Made by a program: the position numbers and the translations under genes. Below the pieces are notes generated by a model that saw only the letters and a program-made list of their open reading frames with translations, did not search any database and had not been told where the DNA came from. This document shows, piece by piece, positions 15,043 to 19,256 of a DNA stretch of 19,256 nt (position 1 is the stretch's first letter; every line of letters begins with the position of its first letter). Source of the stretch: an uncultured Brevundimonas sp. (GTDB lineage: Bacteria; Pseudomonadota; Alphaproteobacteria; Caulobacterales; Caulobacteraceae); assembly GCA_946885435.1 (NCBI GenBank), contig CAMPGL010000023.1:1-19256 (forward strand). The letters run 5' to 3'.

Positions 15043-16254
15043 ATGGCCAAAGCCTTGCGAAGCCTGGGCGCCAACGCCCGGGGGAATGTCGCGGTTATTT
15101 TCGCGTTGTCGCTGCCGCTCGTCGTGGGCGGCGCCGGCTTCGGCGTGGAGACGACGTACTGGTACCATATGCAGGCTCAGCTTCAGGCGGCGGCCGATGC
15201 GGCCGCGCATGCGGGCGCGATGGAGCGGCGGGCCGGATCGGACGACGACGCGATCACGGGCGTGGCCATGATGGCCGCGGCCGAGAACGGCTTTGACCCC
15301 GAACTGGGAACCGCGGAGGTGCACGCGCCGCCGGTGACGGGCCCTTCGACGGGGGGCGACGCAGTGGAAGTCGTGCTGGAACAGCCGGCGGAGCGCTTCT
15401 TCACGGCCATGTTCAGCGACGGCGAGGTCGGACTGCGCGCGCGGGCGGTCGCGGTCTACCGGACGGCTGCCGACGCCTGCATCCTGGCGCTGGATCCGAC
15501 AGCGTCGCGCGCGGCGAACTTCGCGGGCAACACCGTGGTCACCCTGACGGGATGCAGCGTGATGGCCAACTCGACGTCGTCGAGCGCCGTAAACGTCCAA
15601 GGCTCGGCAGGGCTCACGGTGGACTGTCTGATCAGCGGCGGCGGTGTGTCCCTGACCTCCGGTGCGACGATGACCGAATGCCGCTCGGCCGTGACCCAGG
15701 CGCCGCCGGTGGCCGATCCGTTCGCCGACCTGGAGGAGCCGCCGGCGGATGGGGACTGCCTCAACGCCAACGGCGCCAGCCTGACCCCGGGTCGCTACTG
15801 CAGCGGCATGCGACTGGGCGGAGACGTGACCCTTGCGCCGGGGGTCTATTATGTCTCGGGTGGCGACTTCCGGGTGAACGCCAACACCAGGGTGACAGGC
15901 AGCGGCGTGACCATCTTCCTCGACCGGGGCTCGACGGTCAGCATCAACGGCAACGCCACGGTGAACCTACAGGCCCCGACCAGCGGGGACTATTCGGGGA
16001 TCCTGTTCTTCGGCGCCCGCGACGCGACCGGAACCTCGACCTTCAACGGCACGGCCCAGTCGCGGATGACCGGGGCCATCTACATGCCCGGCCAGGCGGT
16101 CGAATACCTCGGCAACTTCGCCGGCCTGAGCGGGTGCACCCAGATCGTGGCGCGGACCGTCTCCTGGTCCGGCAGCACGGCGGTCGAGGCCGACTGCACC
16201 GCCTACGGCATGCGGTCTTTGCCGGTGCTGCACCTGGTTCAGCTGACGGAGTAG
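15043..16254 (+). CDS. TadG-like pilus-assembly protein with beta-helix-like C-terminal region
   Basis: A 403-residue protein. Its N-terminus has the TadE/TadG layout: short basic segment, NARGNVAVIFALSLPLVVGG as the membrane helix (about 12-34), then a long amphipathic helix (YHMQAQLQAAADAAAHAGAM). Unlike the next two genes, position +5 after the Gly is Ile, not Glu, so prepilin peptidase cleavage is not expected. There is no recognisable von Willebrand A domain; from about residue 155 to the end there are short, Gly/Ser/Thr/Asn-rich turns typical of a right-handed beta-helix or bactofilin-like solenoid. Eight cysteines in this part suggest disulfides outside the cytoplasm. ATG 15043 has GGAGGG five bases upstream; the frame opens earlier at TTG 14998. 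It probably forms an operon with the next two genes. Confidence 0.85.
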   Translation: MAKALRSLGANARGNVAVIFALSLPLVVGGAGFGVETTYWYHMQAQLQAAADAAAHAGAMERRAGSDDDAITGVAMMAAAENGFDPELGTAEVHAPPVTGPSTGGDAVEVVLEQPAERFFTAMFSDGEVGLRARAVAVYRTAADACILALDPTASRAANFAGNTVVTLTGCSVMANSTSSSAVNVQGSAGLTVDCLISGGGVSLTSGATMTECRSAVTQAPPVADPFADLEEPPADGDCLNANGASLTPGRYCSGMRLGGDVTLAPGVYYVSGGDFRVNANTRVTGSGVTIFLDRGSTVSINGNATVNLQAPTSGDYSGILFFGARDATGTSTFNGTAQSRMTGAIYMPGQAVEYLGNFAGLSGCTQIVARTVSWSGSTAVEADCTAYGMRSLPVLHLVQLTE

Positions 16255-16258
16255 GGCG

Positions 16259-16675
16259 ATGCGTTTTCTGTCATCTCTGCTGAGGAACCGCCGGGGCGCC
16301 GCCGCGATCGAACTGGCCATCATCGCGCCGGTGGTGGCGGGCATGGGTCTGCTTGCGCTTCAGGTCTGGAAAATCGGGGTTGAGCAGCAGCAGGCCGCCG
16401 CAGCTCTGGACGTTGCGGCCGACTACTACATGGGCGGCGGTCTGTCGGACGAGGCGGCGGCGCAGGCCGCGCTCGACGCCTGGACGGATGCGCCGCCCGA
16501 CGCGGCGGTCAACCACGCCCGCTCGGCCCGCTGCGTGGACGACGAGGTGGCCCTGGACGAACTGTGCCCCGGCGGCCGGTCGCCGGCCATCTACGTCACC
16601 CTGACCGCCAGCGGCTCGAACGGCCAGGACGGCGAGGTGCGGGTGCGGGCCACGAGGATGATCCGTGTCCGTTAG
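16259..16675 (+). CDS. TadE-like pseudopilin
   Basis: A 138-residue protein starting four bases after the TadG-like stop. The N-terminus has the TadE signature RNRRGAAAIELAIIAPVV, with Gly13 and Glu18 placed as in Tad pseudopilins cleaved by a TadV/CpaA-type peptidase. A single hydrophobic helix (about 14-36) continues into a helical stalk. The rest is a small extracytoplasmic domain with two cysteines (ARCVDDE, ELCPGG), possibly a disulfide. In Tad systems such proteins act as minor pilins or assembly factors of Flp pili. The stop overlaps the next gene by 11 bases, indicating coupled translation. Confidence 0.87.
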   Translation: MRFLSSLLRNRRGAAAIELAIIAPVVAGMGLLALQVWKIGVEQQQAAAALDVAADYYMGGGLSDEAAAQAALDAWTDAPPDAAVNHARSARCVDDEVALDELCPGGRSPAIYVTLTASGSNGQDGEVRVRATRMIRVR

Positions 16676-17066
16676 GCGCCGCCTTGCGAAGTGCCGCAGC
16701 GGGGCCGGAGCGGTCGAGTTCGCCCTCTGTCTGCCAGTGCTGGTCTTGTTGGTGCTTGGATTGTTCGAGCTGGGCTGGACCCAGCATTGCCTGTCGAGTG
16801 TGCGTTTCAGCCTGGAGGCCGCCGGACGGCACCTGCAGCTCAATCCTGACGCAGGCGAAGCCGCGATCCGCGAGGTGGTCCTGTCGCACCTGGAAGATCT
16901 CGCGGGCGACGATGTCGAAGTCAGCCTGGCCACCGAGGCCAGCGGCCCGACGGGCCAGATGGGCGTGATCACCGCAGTCTACGAGCGAGAGGTCGGCATC
17001 CCCGGCATGGCGACCATTCCGCTGCGCCACACCCTGTCCGTCGAGACCCCGCTGTCGAGTTTCTGA
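16665..17066 (+). CDS. TadE/TadF-like pseudopilin
   Basis: A 133-residue protein with a GTG start inside the end of the previous gene, preceded by GAGGATG as a likely ribosome binding site. The N-terminus RSGAGAVEFALCLPVLVLL has the same Gly13/Glu18 spacing as its neighbour, followed by a single membrane helix (about 15-36) and an extracytoplasmic domain of about 95 residues rich in Glu and Val. It would form a TadE-TadF type pair with the upstream gene. No ATPase, secretin, prepilin peptidase or major Flp pilin gene lies in the window, so any pilus machinery served must be encoded elsewhere. Confidence 0.87.
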   Translation: MSVRRRLAKCRSGAGAVEFALCLPVLVLLVLGLFELGWTQHCLSSVRFSLEAAGRHLQLNPDAGEAAIREVVLSHLEDLAGDDVEVSLATEASGPTGQMGVITAVYEREVGIPGMATIPLRHTLSVETPLSSF

Positions 17067-17068
17067 AC

Positions 17069-17084
17069 TTAACCGCGCCGTAAG
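17069..17084 (+). promoter_or_regulatory. CtrA-like half-matched site
   Basis: TTAA-N7-GTAA at 17069-17083 is one base from the TTAA-N7-TTAA core bound by the cell-cycle regulator CtrA in Caulobacter. It sits about 36 bases upstream of the membrane-protein ATG. One mismatch in eight makes this weak evidence. Confidence 0.2.
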
Positions 17085-17119
17085 CGCAAACCGCCACGAT
17101 CCAGTCTGAGGAGACCGAA

Positions 17120-17536
17120 ATGGACCAGCTGATCATCCTTCTGAAGGGCTCCGCCGTCCTCGGCGCCCTCTTCTGTGTCGGGGCCTATGTCTACGGCTAC
17201 GTCCTGCGGCCCAAGGGCACGCGGCGGCTGCACGTGGCGAGCCTGCTGTTCTCGGGACTGGCGCTGTTCAGCGTGATCGGCCTTCTGCCGCAGGTGGTGA
17301 CGCCTTCGAGCGCGGTCGCGGGCGTGACACTGGTTGTGTTCCTGCTCCTGTCGGTGGTGCTGCAGGCCGGCACCGCCTTCCGCGGCCGCGCCGCGGATCG
17401 CCGCGCGACGGACCGCCGCGCCGAGGACCGTCGCGCCGAGGACCGTCGCGCCGAGGACCGTCGCCAGCCTGTCGAGGTCATTCCGGCCGCTTCGACCGCC
17501 CCGGAACCGGCGGCGATGCGGTCCCGCGCGGCCTGA
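17120..17536 (+). CDS. small membrane protein with AxDRR repeats, unknown function
   Basis: A 138-residue protein starting at ATG 17120 with GAGGAG six bases upstream. Three hydrophobic helices are visible (about 3-27, 38-60 and 63-84). After these come five tandem pentapeptides of the form Ala-x-Asp-Arg-Arg (residues 91-115), then a Pro/Ala-rich tail. The positively charged repeat would be expected on the cytoplasmic side. I do not recognise the family. It is not clearly part of the Tad operon (53-base gap) nor of the rpoB operon (282-base gap), so its partners are unclear. Confidence 0.75.
   Translation: MDQLIILLKGSAVLGALFCVGAYVYGYVLRPKGTRRLHVASLLFSGLALFSVIGLLPQVVTPSSAVAGVTLVVFLLLSVVLQAGTAFRGRAADRRATDRRAEDRRAEDRRAEDRRQPVEVIPAASTAPEPAAMRSRAA
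17390..17464 (+). repeat. five tandem 15-bp units in frame (AxDRR)
   Basis: Five consecutive 15-base units lie at 17390, 17405, 17420, 17435 and 17450. The last three are identical (GCCGAGGACCGTCGC) and the first two are diverged. Because the unit is a multiple of three, copy number can change without breaking the reading frame. Confidence 0.9.
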
Positions 17537-17552
17537 AAGCGGGGGCAACCCC

Positions 17553-17581
17553 CTTCCATCGTCGGCGAAACGCGCTATATA
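17553..17581 (+). promoter_or_regulatory. candidate rpoB promoter
   Basis: TATATA (17576-17581), within the 12-base palindrome CGCTATATAGCG (17573-17584), has CTTCCA (17553-17558) 17 bases upstream as a weak -35. The predicted start near 17588 would give a leader of about 230 bases. A possible second, weaker promoter has TTGACG at 17770-17775. Confidence 0.45.
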
Positions 17582-17818
17582 GCGCCCTCCGCACGAATCC
17601 CTTCGTGACGCGAAAGCGTCGAGGCCTGGCTCGCCCTTAGCCATGGCGAAGACGCGCTCCTCCCCGGGAGCTCCACAATCCGGCGTCCTGAAATCCGCAA
17701 GGGTTTCGAGGGTGGACGCGAGAGATGACGGCGCGAGCCGGCCCTGAGAGACGGGCCTGCGCGCGCCCTTTGACGTGGCGCGGGGAGCAGCTTTCCTGCG
17801 CCGGAACAGGGACTTTTG
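17582..17818 (+). promoter_or_regulatory. structured rpoB 5' leader
   Basis: This stretch has no convincing gene. It contains several possible RNA hairpins: GACGC-GAAA-GCGTC (17607-17620, five pairs closed by a GNRA tetraloop), TGGCT/AGCCA (17627-17643) and CGCGCC/GGCGCG (17762-17782). No intrinsic terminator is seen. The rpoB ribosome binding site AGGGA is at 17808-17812. Such a leader could hold an autoregulatory or processing site; this is inference. Confidence 0.4.
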
Positions 17819-19256
17819 ATGGCGCACTCCTTCACCGGCAAGAAGCGGATCCGCAAGTCGTTCGGCCGCATCCCCGAGGCCGTGTCGATGCCGAACCTCA
17901 TCGAGGTTCAGCGGTCTTCCTACGAGCAGTTCCTGCAGCGCGAGACGCGCCAGCCGGACCGCATCGACGAGGGCATCCAGGCGGTCTTCAAGTCGGTGTT
18001 CCCGATCAAGGACTTCAACGAGCGCGCCACGCTCGAATACGTGTCCTACGAGTTCGAGGACCCGAAGTACGACGTCGAAGAATGCATTCAGCGCGACATG
18101 ACCTACGCAGCGCCGCTGAAGGTCAAGCTGCGCCTGATCGTCTTCGAGGCAGATGAGGAAACGGGCGCCAGCTCGGTCAAGGACATCAAGGAGCAGGACG
18201 TCTACATGGGCGACATCCCGCTCATGACGGACAAGGGCACCTTCATCGTCAACGGCACCGAGCGCGTCATCGTCTCGCAGATGCACCGTTCGCCGGGCGT
18301 GTTCTTCGACCACGACAAGGGCAAGACGCACTCGTCGGGCAAGCTGCTGTTCGCCGCCCGCGTCATCCCCTACCGCGGCTCGTGGCTCGATTTCGAGTTC
18401 GACGCGAAGGACATCGTCTACGTCCGCATCGACCGCCGCCGTAAGCTGCCGGCGACGACCTTCCTCTACGGCCTGGGCATGGACGGCGAGGAGATCCTGC
18501 GGACCTTCTACGAATCCGTCCCCTACGAGAAGCGCGGCGAAGGCTGGGTCACGCCCTACAAGCCCGAGCGCTGGCGTGGCGTTAAGCCGGAGTTCGACCT
18601 GGTCGACGCCGACACCGGCGAAGTGGTCGCCCAGGCCGGCCAGAAGATCAGCGCCCGCCAGGCCAAGAAGCTGGGCGACACCGTCAAGTCGCTCTCGCTG
18701 GCGGCCGACGCCCTGATCGGCAAGTACCTCGCCGCCGACGCGGTCAACATGCAGACCGGCGAGATCTACGCCGAGGCCGGCGACGAGCTGGACGCCCCGA
18801 TGATCGCCTCGCTCGAAGAGCAGGGCTTCACCACCATCGACGTGCTGGACATCGACCACGTCACGGTCGGCGCCTACATGCGCAACACCCTGCGGGTGGA
18901 CAAGAACGCCAACCGCGAGGAGGCGCTGTTCGACATCTACCGCGTCATGCGTCCGGGCGAGCCCCCGACCATCGAGGCGGCCGAGGCGATGTTCCAGTCG
19001 CTGTTCTTCGATTCCGAGCGCTACGACCTCTCGGCCGTGGGCCGCGTGAAGATGAACATGCGTCTCGAGCAGGACGTGGACGACAGCGTCCGCGTGCTGC
19101 GCAAGGAAGACGTCCTCGAGGTCCTGAAGATCCTGGTCGGCCTGAAGGACGGCCGCGGCGAGATCGACGACATCGACAACCTGGGCAACCGCCGGGTGCG
19201 TTCGGTCGGCGAACTGCTGGAGAACCAGTACCGCGTCGGCCTGCTGCGCATGGAGC
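17819..19256 (+). CDS. rpoB: RNA polymerase beta subunit, N-terminal part
   Basis: The first 479 codons of rpoB; the gene continues past the right edge (family length is about 1,350 residues). The start [20 protein letters not shown] is typical of alphaproteobacterial beta subunits. The conserved segments [19 protein letters not shown] and [14 protein letters not shown] are present, followed later by [19 protein letters not shown]. These belong to the protrusion and lobe domains; the main rifampicin-resistance cluster would lie just beyond the edge. ATG 17819 has AGGGA six bases upstream. In most bacteria rplJ-rplL directly precede rpoB; here the nearest upstream gene is the AxDRR membrane protein. 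Confidence 0.98.
   Translation, partial: MAHSFTGKKRIRKSFGRIPEAVSMPNLIEVQRSSYEQFLQRETRQPDRIDEGIQAVFKSVFPIKDFNERATLEYVSYEFEDPKYDVEECIQRDMTYAAPLKVKLRLIVFEADEETGASSVKDIKEQDVYMGDIPLMTDKGTFIVNGTERVIVSQMHRSPGVFFDHDKGKTHSSGKLLFAARVIPYRGSWLDFEFDAKDIVYVRIDRRRKLPATTFLYGLGMDGEEILRTFYESVPYEKRGEGWVTPYKPERWRGVKPEFDLVDADTGEVVAQAGQKISARQAKKLGDTVKSLSLAADALIGKYLAADAVNMQTGEIYAEAGDELDAPMIASLEEQGFTTIDVLDIDHVTVGAYMRNTLRVDKNANREEALFDIYRVMRPGEPPTIEAAEAMFQSLFFDSERYDLSAVGRVKMNMRLEQDVDDSVRVLRKEDVLEVLKILVGLKDGRGEIDDIDNLGNRRVRSVGELLENQYRVGLLRME

Noticed and set aside
14799..15074. 91-codon minus-strand frame upstream of the Tad-like genes
   Set aside because: Arg/Pro/Ser-rich, overlaps the TadG-like start and the inverted repeat, and has no recognisable family.
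17541..17557. GGGGG-CAA-CCCCC hairpin after the membrane protein as an intrinsic terminator
   Set aside because: Three-base loop with only TT following; too weak to call.
17643..17747. 34-codon upstream frame in the rpoB leader (ATG 17643)
   Set aside because: No ribosome binding site, and codons rare in this genome (AGG, AGA, GCA, AAA) are frequent; it does not look coding.
17069..18859. 596-codon minus-strand frame opposite rpoB and the membrane protein
   Set aside because: Antisense to conserved rpoB; Val/Leu/Asp/Arg-rich composition typical of a shadow frame.

Overview
This window is a GC-rich (roughly two thirds G+C) chromosomal segment of housekeeping character. Gene content, gene order (gatC | ruvX-pyrB-pyrC-plsY-dprA-topA, then rpoZ-spoT), promoters of the TTGnnn-N17-TAnnnn type, dense ATGA-style overlaps and several starts without a clear ribosome binding site all suggest an alphaproteobacterium, probably Caulobacterales (a Caulobacter/Brevundimonas-type genome). 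This taxonomic call is inferred from synteny and protein motifs, not from a search.

Layout. 1-743 (minus): the 5' end of gatC, preceded by a lipoprotein gene of unknown function. 817-5332 (plus): ruvX, then a tight run pyrB-pyrC-plsY-dprA covering pyrimidine synthesis, phospholipid synthesis and DNA uptake/processing. The pyrC product has lost its zinc ligands and is probably a structural partner of aspartate transcarbamoylase rather than an enzyme. 5298-5633: a small candidate minus-strand gene behind a promoter with a 10-bp-arm inverted repeat, plus the topA promoter. 5634-10975 (plus): topA, then rpoZ-spoT from a near-consensus promoter. 10979-12497 (minus): tRNA-Thr(TGT), an alpha/beta hydrolase and a lipoprotein cytochrome c. 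12600-14297 (plus): metG, convergent with an FKBP-type prolyl isomerase lipoprotein (minus). 15043-17066 (plus): three overlapping or abutting TadE/TadG-like genes. 17120-17536: a three-helix membrane protein with a five-unit Ala-x-Asp-Arg-Arg repeat. 17819-19256: the first 479 codons of rpoB behind a leader of about 280 bases.

The window contains no insertion sequence, CRISPR array, phage gene, toxin-antitoxin pair or recognised defence system. No clearly new multi-gene system stands out. The points most worth following are: dprA and spoT both appear to start at CTG inside a CTGA stop/start overlap; the palindromic operator-like element in front of the small gene at 5298-5489; the degenerate dihydroorotase; a TadG-like protein carrying a beta-helix-like region in an orphan pseudopilin trio; and rpoB standing apart from the ribosomal protein genes that usually precede it, with its own structured leader.
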